From positions 4,076,078-4,140,077 of the forward strand of contig RPFO01000034.1 of assembly GCA_009746045.1 (NCBI GenBank): a DNA stretch of 64,000 nucleotides. Reading direction: 5' to 3'. Under the pieces are notes generated by a model, which saw only the letters and a list, made by a program, of their open reading frames with translations, searched no databases and was not told the origin of the DNA. Below, in pieces: positions 24,901-29,976 of the stretch. Numbering within the stretch: position 1 is the stretch's first letter; each line of letters begins with the position of its first letter. This DNA is from Mesostigma viride. Lineage: Eukaryota > Streptophyta > Mesostigmatophyceae > Mesostigmatales > Mesostigmataceae. The position numbers and the translations under genes are program-made.

Positions 24901-26123
24901 CCAAGTTGCGGGACGTTGAGGTTTCCACATGATTCCAGGCTTTGTTACGTGGCTTGTTCCGTGTCTGCATGGTTGCGATCCAGTTCGAAATATAGTCAGC
25001 TAGACATCCAGTCCAGGGGCCATCATTTTAGTTTACAGCTGGCTGACTGTGTGGACTGGGGAGCACCGCATAAAATGTAACCATGATTTGGTTCATGATG
25101 TTGACTGGTGTTCCTGCCATTCTATTTAAGCACAATGCCCTTGCGCAGCACCTGCAGCTGATATGCCCGGCGCGTTCTTGAACCCAGTGATGCCTAGTTC
25201 TCACGACAGTGTCCTCGACCCTCGTGCGTCGACCCTGTCGTGTGTTTGCACATACTGCACGGTTGCCTTCTTCCAGCCATGATGGTTTCTGAAACAGAGG
25301 TCGTTGTTCATGCACCAACTTCACAACAGCCTTTAATTTTACGCCTGTAGCTGCCGATGGCTTTGTCACTCCATGGCTCTCGCAGCTTATGCTTCCAGGC
25401 TGCTTCAATTGTTTGTGCGCCACAGGATGACGGAGCAATGTTGGCAAAAATGCTAAAGCATCTGCTTGACCAGCAAAGACTTGTGACGACGTGGCATTGG
25501 CTATCGTTTTTTCCCTATTTTACCAAAATTTGGTTGCATGTGCTTAACATTTGCCTTGCTCACGCATAGTTCCTCTTGCTCCAACAATCTAAATTGCGCC
25601 CTCGCAGAAGGTGAGCCTCCAAACAAGTTCTCAAGCTGCCACGGTCAGGGCTGTAGAGTACAAGTACGACATGTTCCTCACACATAACTGGGGTGATGAT
25701 CCAGGCCACCTCAATCACCAGATGGTTGCCGCAATCAACAAGCGGCTGCAATCGCTGGGCTTTGTCACGTGGTTCGACGAAGATCGCATGGTCGGCAACA
25801 TAGATCATCAGATGATGCAGGGCATCAATCAGTCAAAGATAGTCCTGGTCTTTCTCACGGACCGCTACATGGAAAAGCTGTTGGATCCAAATGACAATTG
25901 TGCCCAGGAGTTTTCCTACGCAGCAAACAATAAAGGGGTTGAAAAGATGGTGCCCATTGTCATGGAGGAAGCACTGAAAAACCAGAAGGCGTGGACGGGA
26001 ATGGCCAACATGAAGCTCGGTCGCACGCTGTTCGTGCCCATGACCAATGAAGCTGAGGTTGATGGCAATATGGGCAAGTTGGTGCAGATCTTGGCCAGCA
26101 TGGGGGTGCACCCAAGGAAGTGA
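2088..26123 (+). CDS. Ankyrin-repeat / TIR-domain protein, ten visible exons
   Basis: Proposed exons: 2088-2180, 4881-4982, 6886-6984, 12570-12668, 19525-19623, 20522-20620, 21988-22167, 24321-24482, 25426-25482 and 25608-26123. Every junction I can read is phase 0. The first six give consecutive ankyrin repeats (TPLHxAS...G.LDVVKHLVSCGADVHAK pattern). Next come two Q/P-rich ankyrin-derived segments, a short helix and a C-terminal TIR domain of about 150 residues. Ankyrin repeats are protein-binding scaffolds. TIR domains act as adaptors or as NAD+-cleaving enzymes, usually in immune or cell-death signalling. The order, repeat sensor then TIR effector, recalls innate immune receptors, but no NB-ARC or NACHT module is visible. 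The start codon is not identified. The array may be one gene, or an active 3' gene plus dead exon copies. Transcript evidence is absent, so the joined model is inference. Confidence 0.6.
2484..2512. repeat. (GCAT)n microsatellite
   Basis: About seven perfect tandem GCAT units, flanked on both sides by a CTGACTCTGC-like direct repeat (TTGCTGACTCTGCGCATG... and ...CCTGCTGACTCTGC). It lies in the first visible ankyrin-gene intron. Confidence 0.9.
2636..2732 (+). mobile_element. Solo 3' end of a short retroelement with hairpin and TTAA-rich tail
   Basis: It reads GGGTTGAAGGTTCC, then a perfect stem-loop CACGTGAC-GCA-GTCACGTG at 2697-2715, then a (TTAA)n tail. The hairpin-plus-tail ending is shared with the coding LINE copies at 27.4 and 58.0 kb, while the upstream block is different. 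That is what a SINE using a LINE tail looks like. Confidence 0.65.
2733..4880. other. Intron sequence between ankyrin exons 1 and 2
   Basis: No conserved coding sequence seen. It includes a dispersed segment (3143-3310), an AT-rich, low-similarity stretch, and from about 4560 onward the left copy of a segmental duplication containing ankyrin exon 2. Confidence 0.5.
3143..3310 (+). repeat. Dispersed segment; uninterrupted paralogue of 58.85-59.65 kb
   Basis: The series AGCCATAATTT...CACATTTCCAT...CATTCAT...GACTCGAA..ACGCGGA...GGCTCGAGCTAC..TGGTCC...CCTGCGCTGGTTGTCTC occurs here without interruption. At 58845-58888 and 59522-59645 it is split by a 633-bp retroelement. This copy therefore approximates the pre-insertion site. 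Confidence 0.7.
4560..5270 (+). repeat. Segmental duplication containing ankyrin exon 2, left copy
   Basis: Intron and exon blocks here (for example ATAAGCTATCGATTTGATCC at 4691 and the TGTGTGTGTCTCTTACATAG block near 5225) recur about 2.0 kb downstream at 6581-7240, with offsets shrinking from 2021 to 1976 bp through small indels. The unit carries one complete ankyrin exon with both splice sites. Confidence 0.85.
4881..4982 (+). CDS. Ankyrin exon 2 (34 residues)
   Basis: Acceptor GCGCAG and donor GTCTGT bound a phase-0 exon encoding LHGGNPLHTASASGRLVVVQ and then YLVSCGADIHAKNE. It is one codon longer than its sisters and has GNPLH in place of the TPLH turn, so the first helix cap is slightly altered. 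Confidence 0.8.
4983..6580. other. Intron between ankyrin exons 2 and 3, left part
   Basis: This begins with the shared module flank (to about 5270). After that no conserved coding sequence is recognisable. ATTC-rich stretches (about 5885-5950) are present. From about 6581 the right copy of the segmental duplication starts. Confidence 0.5.
6581..7240 (+). repeat. Segmental duplication containing ankyrin exon 3, right copy
   Basis: Near-identical partner of 4560-5270 on the same strand. Part of the right flank (CCCTCTCTGGCAGCCATGCA, about 7252-7271) also recurs near 18850, showing that module flanks were duplicated more than once. Confidence 0.85.
6886..6984 (+). CDS. Ankyrin exon 3 (33 residues)
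   Basis: Acceptor CACAG and donor GTCCGT bound exactly 99 bp in phase 0: LDWTPLHNASWCGRLDVVKY then LVSRGADIHAKRK. It keeps the TPLH motif and the GADIHAK loop. It is intact, although the surrounding frame is closed outside the exon, as expected for introns. Confidence 0.8.
7690..7863. repeat. (TGGG)n tract, about 170 bp
   Basis: Pure GTGGGTGG tandem array preceded by GTGCGTGC. All plus frames stay open (GWVG, VGGW), which is a compositional artefact. G runs of three every four bases on one strand favour G-quadruplexes. A second array with similar edges lies at 23552-23721. Confidence 0.95.
7864..9254. other. Intron sequence, no gene recognised
   Basis: AT-richer sequence without conserved coding potential. 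A segment at about 8400-8490 matches, in opposite orientation, one at about 26755-26810 and is listed separately. Confidence 0.45.
8400..8490 (-). repeat. Dispersed repeat shared with 26.76 kb
   Basis: The minus strand reads TAYTGGCGYCAG..CTTGTCGGTGGCGCTGACTCGGGCCATAGC. The plus strand near 26760-26810 reads the same with few changes. It is probably a fragment of an unidentified transposon, with YWRQ.LS.ALTRAIA as the shared translation. Confidence 0.55.
9255..11288 (-). CDS. Unrecognised protein with central minisatellite-encoded THACQPP array
   Basis: A 677-codon ORF on the minus strand. The first roughly 130 residues (GEGAADQPQGRWHGNFKK, RVVIDFNEIEDL) and the last roughly 210 (VERVQMIWKEAMRLVKGVDK, GLYFHMAEAHFHDLILLKHG, basic C-terminus) look like ordinary protein. 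Between them lie about 330 residues of PTPTHACQPP-type repeats from a G-rich minisatellite. I do not recognise the family. The flanks read in one frame across the repeat, which supports real coding, but the repeat itself is open in several frames and proves nothing. It lies antisense inside a large ankyrin-gene intron, so it may be a transposon-borne or nested gene. A possible upstream continuation in another frame is listed at 11204-11487. Confidence 0.4.
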   Translation of the reverse strand: MSGPCRCRITERLLLGWLGNRLRINISPSLLAPVKHLIHTMFKNVGEGAADQPQGRWHGNFKKNATKVKRVVIDFNEIEDLSREGDTSKVATGWAGARVMGDSTQSVVVPPLTATWASISHGECSLKITFSTMVMPPPTPTHARQPPPTPTHACQLPPTPTHACQLPPTPTHACQPPPTPRMHASPPPHPRMHASPPTHPRMHASPPTHPRMHASPPTHPRMHASPPHTHACMPASTHTHACMPAPPHTHACMPAPPTPTHACQPPNTPTHACQPPPTPTHACQPPSHPRMHASLHPHPRMHASPPTPKRSCQHPPTPTHACQSPPPTRMHACQPPPPTRMHVSPPPHTHACPPHTHACMPAPPPRTHACMPTPPHPRMHARPPPHPRMHASPPLHPRMYASLPTHPRMHASPPHTHACMPAPPTPTYVCQPPHPPTHACQPPPTHACMPTPPHRRMHTSPPPHPRMHAKGKNLDRTGKGVERVQMIWKEAMRLVKGVDKILDMVAKHASDPAKKPGDLSWEQLKQPWQHFIDLWNALLPGNSTDDGPAGPLHAAQALKVKKLATALTDTFVAVAADQACGLYFHMAEAHFHDLILLKHGNITKFSGTALEHSHALKKLDGRLASNKKGKTKGVLLQVVTMEQCRTRLDHMPGLQRSPSRREKQMNKRQRAVPMLER
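9884..10885. repeat. 1-kb minisatellite, unit about 28-31 bp
   Basis: About 34 copies of GGCATGCATGCGTGGGTGTG followed by 6-9 G and CT. Units vary in G-run length and in CATGCATG versus CATACATA. The plus strand is strongly G-rich with runs up to ten, so slippage and quadruplex formation are likely. Confidence 0.95.
11204..11487 (-). pseudogene. Possible upstream part of the 9.3-11.3 kb ORF, frameshifted
   Basis: The minus strand encodes YWYRCWDKLRCRTADGDLTY, then VNCEMKLQNVCAVNVRALQV and GMAWKPFANKYFTISP before the reading quality falls. At that point the frame of the 677-codon ORF becomes protein-like (APVKHLIHTMFKNVGEG). A frameshift or short intron near 11200 would join them. Family unknown. 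Confidence 0.35.
11490..12569. other. Intron sequence upstream of ankyrin exon 4
   Basis: No conserved coding sequence seen. The last 100 bp share a GGTGCTGxCGTGTCCGC block with the upstream flanks of the exons at 19525 and 20522 and with a decayed module near 18700. Confidence 0.5.
12570..12668 (+). CDS. Ankyrin exon 4 (33 residues)
   Basis: Acceptor GTGCAG and donor GTCTGT flank exactly 99 bp in phase 0: LGNTPLHDASLNGHLGVVKH then LVSCGADVNVKSE. It is a canonical ankyrin repeat. Downstream, 12690-12985 is closely similar to 19645-19870, marking exons 4 and 5 as products of one duplication. Confidence 0.85.
12669..12985 (+). repeat. Module flank shared with 19.65-19.87 kb
   Basis: Blocks such as GCCCACCTATGCCTCGG, CCCTGATGCTGGTTCCCAG and CACCATGCATCTGTG occur in the same order in both places. 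Similarity stops at 12988, where the piggyBac-type pair begins, which places the left insertion boundary within a few bases. Confidence 0.8.
13593..15577 (+). pseudogene. piggyBac-type transposase, left copy, multiply frameshifted
   Basis: Order of readable pieces: acidic N-terminus with a poly-Glu tract from a (GGA)n repeat, GIEDMPEQDIVDPELSDD, TRDEVTGPPVEETNRYANMK, HELAKWLGILV, RFLHSRDSAFKP, IRCLNPLKPDSFHIL, MDVGMDRWYTSHLAVEWL (second catalytic Asp region), GHNVVGTAVPNRRGI, LAVDLFDHLAAEYDVG (third Asp region) and a Cys-rich C-terminal segment with CARCPECSD. At least five frame changes separate them and the first Asp region is altered (AIDASA versus AIDES), so no active enzyme is made. DDE transposases of this family cut and paste DNA in the nucleus. 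It is more decayed than the right copy. Confidence 0.8.
13660..13739. repeat. (GGA)n tract in the left transposase N-terminus
   Basis: About 26 GGA units, read as poly-Glu in the transposase frame. The right copy has an interrupted EEEYEEEEQDAGEDEEE acidic stretch instead, so the pure repeat is an expansion in this copy. Confidence 0.9.
15601..15808. other. Junction between the two piggyBac copies
   Basis: Short non-coding spacer with a T-rich tract (15611-15635). No transposon end motif or TTAA boundary is recognisable here, so how the copies were joined is not visible. Confidence 0.4.
15809..17686 (-). pseudogene. piggyBac-type transposase, right copy, about two frameshifts
   Basis: The minus strand carries three overlapping frames: 16967-17686 (acidic N-terminus, basic KKRKRSRASKKPSRRQR nuclear-localisation-like stretch), 16086-17057 (catalytic core with AIDESCMGTGHK, MDVAMDRWYTSRPAVEWL and GHNVVGTVVPNRRGIPWQEL) and 15809-16063 (GKALVSRVWWHRAFEAHLVN). 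The AVDLFDQLAAEYDVG third-Asp block is readable at the junction near 16100. All three catalytic Asp regions are thus present, but frame changes near 17050-17100 and 16100 break the gene. The Cys-rich tail seen in the left copy is missing. Confidence 0.85.
18168..18600. other. Continuation of duplicated module flank after the transposon pair
   Basis: Blocks such as CTCATGTCTTGTTTCG and ATCAGAAGTGGAAG match 20155-20285 (CTCGTGTCTTGTTTCA, GTCAGAAGTGGGAG). This is the far side of the module that the piggyBac pair split. Confidence 0.65.
18600..19150 (+). other. Decayed ankyrin module without its exon
   Basis: 18660-18760 resembles the upstream flank of the exon at 20522 (AGCCTGCC.GTTC.AGCGGGTGCTGAC, GTGCGGTTTGGT). 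By 18800 the sequence has switched to the downstream flank type seen at 7195-7280 (GTGTCTCTTAC...CCCTCTCTGGCAGCCATGCA). No TPLH or SCGAD coding sequence lies between. A recombination between module flanks that deleted the exon would produce this. Confidence 0.6.
19525..19623 (+). CDS. Ankyrin exon 5 (33 residues)
   Basis: Acceptor TCGCAG and donor GTCCGT flank 99 bp in phase 0: CGDIPLHKASLAGKLDIIMH then LLSCGADVNAKGE. IPLH replaces TPLH. Close relative of exon 4, with shared downstream intron. Confidence 0.85.
19624..20521. other. Intron between ankyrin exons 5 and 6
   Basis: Module flank as described for 12669-12985 and 18168-18600, here uninterrupted. This is the best reference for the sequence before piggyBac insertion. 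No other coding sequence seen. Confidence 0.6.
20522..20620 (+). CDS. Ankyrin exon 6 (33 residues)
   Basis: Acceptor CACAG and donor GTCCGT flank 99 bp in phase 0: AGNTPLHQASYCGKLDIVKH then LVSCGADVHAKNE. It is the best match to the ankyrin consensus in the array. Confidence 0.87.
20963..21000. repeat. Perfect inverted repeat, 17-bp arms, 4-bp loop
   Basis: AGTGCATGTGCATCTCA and its exact complement TGAGATGCACATGCACT are separated by ATAC. It could form a cruciform or RNA hairpin. No terminal repeats or target duplication suggest a transposon. Confidence 0.9.
21863..21928. repeat. (CT)n microsatellite
   Basis: About 33 CT units ending about 60 bp before the acceptor of the exon at 21988, so it may serve as an extended polypyrimidine tract. 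Confidence 0.95.
21988..22167 (+). CDS. Ankyrin-derived linker exon, copy 1
   Basis: Acceptor CACAG at 21983-21987. Reads DGATPIDVAKRKGREDVAKF, then LLEAKPQLQHPTTALMTGKV, then QQPTATSPSLRQEKTVGAAK. The first half is a last-type ankyrin repeat (TPIDVAK), the second a Q/P/T-rich linker. Compared with copy 2 at 24321, one G is missing at the end, destroying the AAG|GTTTGT donor. An internal ACG|GTGGGT at 22152/22153 could be used in both copies and keeps phase 0. Confidence 0.7.
22168..23551. other. Intron sequence, no gene recognised
   Basis: No conserved coding sequence. AT-rich low-complexity near 22430-22530; otherwise unremarkable up to the (TGGG)n tract. Confidence 0.45.
23552..23721. repeat. 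(TGGG)n tract, second copy
   Basis: About 42 tandem TGGG units preceded by GTGCGTGC, as at 7690. The right flanks of the two tracts (CTGC..A..A.ACTGCC.AC versus CTGCTACAAAATTGGCCTAC) are also alike, so the tract may have been duplicated with its surroundings. Confidence 0.95.
24321..24482 (+). CDS. Ankyrin-derived linker exon, copy 2 (54 residues)
   Basis: Acceptor CCACAG and donor GTTTGT bound a phase-0 exon reading VGTTPSDEAKRDGAESLHNE, ASPQVQHPQVTGKVQQPAAT and PPSSTQEKTVGAAK. It is a tandem paralogue of 21988-22167 whose ankyrin part has degenerated (TPSDEAK; six residues shorter) while the linker is conserved. Confidence 0.7.
24483..25425. other. Intron sequence, no gene recognised
   Basis: Starts like the region after copy 1 (AATGGCCCC...GGGAGGCAGTTGTAATA), confirming a tandem duplication. 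No further coding sequence is visible. Confidence 0.45.
25426..25482 (+). CDS. Short helical exon before the TIR exon (19 residues)
   Basis: Acceptor CACAG at 25421-25425. Reads DDGAMLAKMLKHLLDQQRL, resembling the C-terminal helices of a decayed ankyrin repeat. The proposed donor GTGACG at 25483 is weak. An alternative is that this exon is not used and copy 2 splices straight to the TIR exon, also in phase 0. Confidence 0.45.
25608..26123 (+). CDS. Terminal exon: TIR domain
   Basis: Acceptor CTCGCAG at 25601-25607, stop TGA at 26121. Numbered from the GTG at 25611, the domain starts at about residue 18 with YKYDMFLTHNWGDD (beta-A), then FVTWFDEDRMVGNI (BB loop), GINQSKIVLVFLTDRYMEK, DNCAQEFSYAANNKGVEKMV and PIVMEE, and ends in a short tail. 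This matches the TIR_2-like proteins common in algae and protists. Glu100 in NCAQEF (codon 25908-25910) sits where plant and SARM1 TIRs carry the catalytic Glu for NAD+ cleavage, so NADase activity is plausible. AAG|GTGAGC just after the acceptor is a possible alternative start of the exon. No membrane segment is present. Confidence 0.85.
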   Translation, partial: KVSLQTSSQAATVRAVEYKYDMFLTHNWGDDPGHLNHQMVAAINKRLQSLGFVTWFDEDRMVGNIDHQMMQGINQSKIVLVFLTDRYMEKLLDPNDNCAQEFSYAANNKGVEKMVPIVMEEALKNQKAWTGMANMKLGRTLFVPMTNEAEVDGNMGKLVQILASMGVHPRK

Positions 26124-27284
26124 GGGGGCTGTTTATGCTTCGGCACGTGAATGAGTGCATGCTGTACTGTCATTCATGTCTTAAGTTGGGTTTGGCGCCC
26201 AAATTAAGAAGACAAAATATGAGAACACGTGAATGGGGATACTAAATGTTCTATATGTAGTAAAATGTAGTGTTTGTACTACAGTGTACTTGGCTTTTTA
26301 TGTTGGGCGGCCAGCAGAATCTGGTACCTCTATCTCCGTTCGGTGCTGGTCCGATCGTCCGGTAGGTCTTCCCCCATCCTTCCATCAAGTGCGAGGACAC
26401 AAACGGGGCTGCCCTCTATTCGCCGAGCCCCTGCCGGGATATCACGGTCCTCGACTACAGTGAGCAGGGCTGCCATGCACCTGCTTTGATGTCTCCGTGG
26501 CCTGGCTGCTTTCCGCCGGCCCACCACATCTGCCTCGCGGCAGTGGACGAGGGGGCTGCGGCCACTGCGGCTGAGCTCGACAAGTTTCCACTTTTGGCTC
26601 GGTGGGGCATCACCGGTTCATTCCTTTTTGGTTCGATAAGTTTGGGGCCATGGACCCAAAGAGGGCTGAGCTTTTCCATGGGTGCTGCCAGTGCCGCAGG
26701 ACCGCCCGGACCTTGACGGCCATCTGGAGTGCCCCACAGTCAGCTGGGAAATGGTCCTCCTACTGGCGCCAGTGGCTGTCACTTGCCTTGACTAGGGCCA
26801 TAGCGATTTGTTGTTCCGCTGTACTCAGGCCTATACGTTACTGCAACCCAAGCTTCCTAGATCATTCCATCGTGGGCAAATGGGCTGCCAGCGGTTGCCG
26901 TTTCATCATGAAAATTTTCCACTGTCTGTTTCAAGGACAGAAGCTGCTGCATCATTATGACCAGTTTATGGTTATGGCTGAGGAGTATGTACAGTACTGT
27001 ATGCAGGGGGGCAGCCTATGCGCTGTGGTATCACGGAATGGATTTTCCTTGCATGTCATAATAGAGATCCTTGGACTAGTTCAATCATCATTCATCGTCA
27101 TTAAGTACAGCTGTGGAGCATTAACCCTTGTAATTGTGATGGTGGCGGCGGACACTATAGCCTACCGGGATTATCTCGTCTCCCACAACTTAGGGTAGGG
27201 CCCCTAGCCTGCCCAGTTGTGGCTGTGGAGGGTGATGTATGCCTTCTCGCCCTGGGGGGGGGGGGGGGGAATGCGCGTTACTTA
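26124..27284. other. 3' flank of the TIR gene with an unidentified transposon relic
   Basis: After the stop comes AT-rich 3' flank. From about 26340 to 26830 there is GC-rich, once-coding sequence broken by stops (pieces GLPPSFHQVRGHKRGCPLF and FHGCCQCRRTARTLTAIW). Its YWRQWLSLALTRAIA stretch recurs at 8400-8490. The element type is not recognised. A run of 19 G lies at 27254-27269. Confidence 0.45.
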
Positions 27285-27372
27285 ATTCATTAGCACGTGA
27301 CTGCATCAAGTGGGTGCCAATACAGAGTAAGGGAACCTTCAACCCCTATACACAATGAGAAGGGGGGGCGCG
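27285..27372 (-). mobile_element. Solo 3' end of a short retroelement
   Basis: On the minus strand it reads TTCTCATTGTGTATAGGGGT, TGAAGGTTCCC, a degenerate CACTTGATGCAGTCACGTG hairpin and an ATTAA-containing tail. Same family as 1285, 2636 and 60893. Confidence 0.6.
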
Positions 27373-27433
27373 TGTTGGCCTCTAGATACAACCAGTTGCC
27401 AGGCCGCGTTTTGCATGCACTGCTCTCCATACA

Positions 27434-28110
27434 AATTCTAATTAATTAATTAATAGACACGTGACTGCGTCACGTGAGCATAAGTCCTCAGTGGGAGGGG
27501 AACATGGGATGGAATGGATGGTATAAGCTATCTAGGTCCTAGTTACAGGGGTGTGGGCACCGCGGCCCGAATCGCTATGAATGCCATACTTGGTCACACG
27601 CGGAGCCCCCACAGGCTTGGGGGTGGTCTCCTTCATCACTACTTGCCATCTATCCTTGCGCACCATCTGCCTCCATATTACAGACAAACCAGGAGGCTGC
27701 CCGGGGGTGAGCCCGTCACGTCTAGTGTAGCACATGTCCATGCCGAGTCTATCACGAAAAGTCCACGGGTGGCGGCCCTGCCGCGCGCGGCCGGGGGCAC
27801 GCCAGGTGAGGACATATCGCCCAGGCTGGGCGGGCTTGGTGCCAGCTAGTCTATCTGATGTATCTACCTGATCTGTGCGGGCCAGGTGCCCGGCTAGGCC
27901 CAGGCGCCTGTGCCTAATAATGTGGGAAACATAGGGCAAATCAGCGTACAAATCCTCATTACTAATGTGCAAACCAAAGGGGATGTTAAGGGCCTTGCGC
28001 AGCATCTTGGTGACGGCGCCGTCGAGTCGTTGCTCCAGCTCCTGCATCAGTGTCCACGTCTCGGCGCCGTAGGTCAGGATCGTCAGAATGACGACCTTGA
28101 AGAGGTCACG
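27434..28110 (-). mobile_element. 5'-truncated LINE, reverse-transcriptase C-terminal part
   Basis: The minus strand has an ORF (27532-28047) reading EQRLDGAVTKMLRKALNIPF, HISNEDLYADLPYVSHIIRH, RRLGLAGHLARTDQVDTSDR and VIWRQMVRKDRWQVVMKETT, the region after the RT palm in chlorophyte-type non-LTR elements. Downstream are a 3' UTR with the CACGTGAC-GCA-GTCACGTG hairpin (27458-27476) and an ATTA-repeat tail ending at about 27438. No RT catalytic motif is included, so it is a dead 5'-truncated copy. The next best copies are at 30893 and 58045. Confidence 0.8.
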
Positions 28111-28139
28111 CTAGTCTGAGGTCAACCCTGCGAAAAATC

Positions 28140-28790
28140 ATACGGCGAATGTTACTGCCCAGCTCTGGCTGGACTGCCTAAGTGGCACTCGAGCCGCGCG
28201 CGGTCAGCTCAAAAATAAGCCGCCCAAGACCAAGGCCATGACCGTCGACCTGGTGGATCCCCGCAGCCCCGAGCTCCGCCTTTTGGATGACAACGTAGTA
28301 CAAATTATGTACCCTCCCACTGACCACTTAAACTGCCTAGCTAATTAGGCTTCCTGACAGCGAGGCTGATCGACGTGAGCACAGGCACGGATTGGCTTGG
28401 TACGTGTGGGGGCGAATTCACTAGCTCCGCCGCTGGTGGCGCAACCCTTCCCTGCTCTGCATTGTCAAGCGCAACCTGTTGAAGGCCGTCATTCTGGCGG
28501 TCCTCATGCACCTACTAAACCCTGCGGCCGGGCAGGGAGGCGTGGACGCTGAGGCGGGAGCTGGACGATCAGCTCGACAGTGCCGTCACAAGGATCGATG
28601 TTGCGTACAGTGCGCTCAATATTGGACTACAGTATGCATATTAGTGCTCTATTTGAACGCTCATTTTCCTTATGTTTCTCACGCTCTCCAGCGCAGGTGC
28701 TAGGCCTGCCTGGGTACTGCACCTAGCACACACAGTTCAGGTAGACACATCAGATAGCCGTTAGCTGGCACCAAGTCCGCGGAGCCCGCG
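28140..28790 (+). mobile_element. LINE relic, plus orientation, heavily mutated
   Basis: Scattered translations match the RT region of the 33.6-kb element: PKTKAMTVDLVDP...LRLLDDN around 28220-28290, LLKAVILAVLMHLL at about 28470-28520, and a CAGGTAGACACATCAGATAG block near 28737 that is identical to the other copies. Stops and indels throughout. Confidence 0.55.
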
Positions 28791-28898
28791 CTGGCGCGTG
28801 TTGTCCTTACTTAACATCGGAGCCCCCTGGCTGCGCGCTGCAAGGTTGCCCCCGCTGGACATTTCGGGTAGCTGTTGCATCTCTATTTCCTTTCATCT

Positions 28899-29123
28899 TC
28901 ATCTCCATCTCCATCTCCATCTCCATCTCCATCTCCATCTCCATCTCCATCTCCATCTCCATCTCCATCTCCATCTCCATCTCCATCTCCATCTCCATCT
29001 CCATCTCCATCTCCATCTCCATCTCCATCTCCATCTCCATCTCCATCTCCATCTCCATCTCCATCTCCATCTCCATCTCCATCAACATCAACATCAACAT
29101 CAACATCAACATCAACATCAACA
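28899..29123. repeat. (CTCCAT)n then (CAACAT)n tract
   Basis: About 30 CTCCAT hexamers followed by about seven CAACAT hexamers. Open in several frames (HLHLHL, SPSPSP, MEMEME, DGDGDG), none of which I take as coding. Confidence 0.95.
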
Positions 29124-29149
29124 TCCATGACCAATGAGGAGTTGTGCCG

Positions 29150-29280
29150 AGATTTCAGCCTTATGTCTTGCTTATTAGGCATGCACGGGCGCCTTATCGT
29201 AGCTCAGTGGGCCTGGCCAGGCACTGCCGGGTACCTGGCCCGCATAGATCAGGTAGATATACATCAGAGTAAACTATAGC
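29150..29280 (+). mobile_element. Small LINE fragment
   Basis: TTATTAGGCA.GCACGGGCGCC...CCTGGCCCGCATAGATCAGGTAGAT resembles the LARTDQVDTS-coding block of the neighbouring LINE copies. Together with 28140-28790 it suggests one old element later interrupted by the hexamer tract. Confidence 0.45.
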
Positions 29281-29727
29281 TGAGGCACCACGCCTACGCA
29301 CCCAGGGCCGACGTTTCGTCCTCACATTCATTCATTCATTCATCCACGCGCCTCCGTTCAAGGGAGATCGAGTCACAACCCGTCCTACTTGGTTGGTACC
29401 AACTTGGAGTAGGTACCTTTCATTCTTGTTGATGCACAACAAGAAGGGGGCAAGGGTCTCCCCGGCTTCTCTAGTCCTCATGACACATGGCAGCCCCCTG
29501 GCCGCGCGCGGCCAGGTACCTAGCCCCTGCTCAATTACAAGACCGGGACCTTTCGCAATAGGCTAGGCCTATAGGTCCAAGCAACTTAGTTTGAAGGTCA
29601 GCCGGAAGTTACGCCTGGCCGACGACCTTGAAAATGCTGGCCTTGGTGACAGCCTTGAACACATTGCATATATGTGGAAATCCACCTCCAGCGCCACATG
29701 GGTTGTTGCATCTCGACAGGTACATAG

Positions 29728-29976
29728 GCCTTAGACTGCATGCACCGACGTGTGCACAATTTTACTATACAGTAATGCTGCTGCCCCTCTTGGTTCGTGG
29801 CGACACCAAGCTGGGCAGCGACAGACTCCTCAGTGTCATTCCGGTTGGTATAGGCCTGCTGCATGCACCGACGTACGTGTGCACAATTTTACTATACAGT
29901 TATGTTGCTGCCCCCCTTGGTTCGTGGCGACACCAAGCTGGGCAGCGACAGACTCCTCAGTGTCATTCCGGTTGGG
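29728..29976. repeat. Two tandem copies of a 123-bp unit
   Basis: TGCATGCACCGACG...TGTGCACAATTTTACTATAC...GGTTCGTGGCGACACCAAGC...TCATTCCGGTTGG occurs twice in direct orientation, offset 123 bp, with only a few differences. Recent tandem duplication; function unknown. Confidence 0.9.

Noticed and set aside
28798-29279. HLHLHL, SPSPSP, MEMEME and DGDGDG ORFs
   Set aside because: CTCCAT hexamer tract inside retroelement debris.
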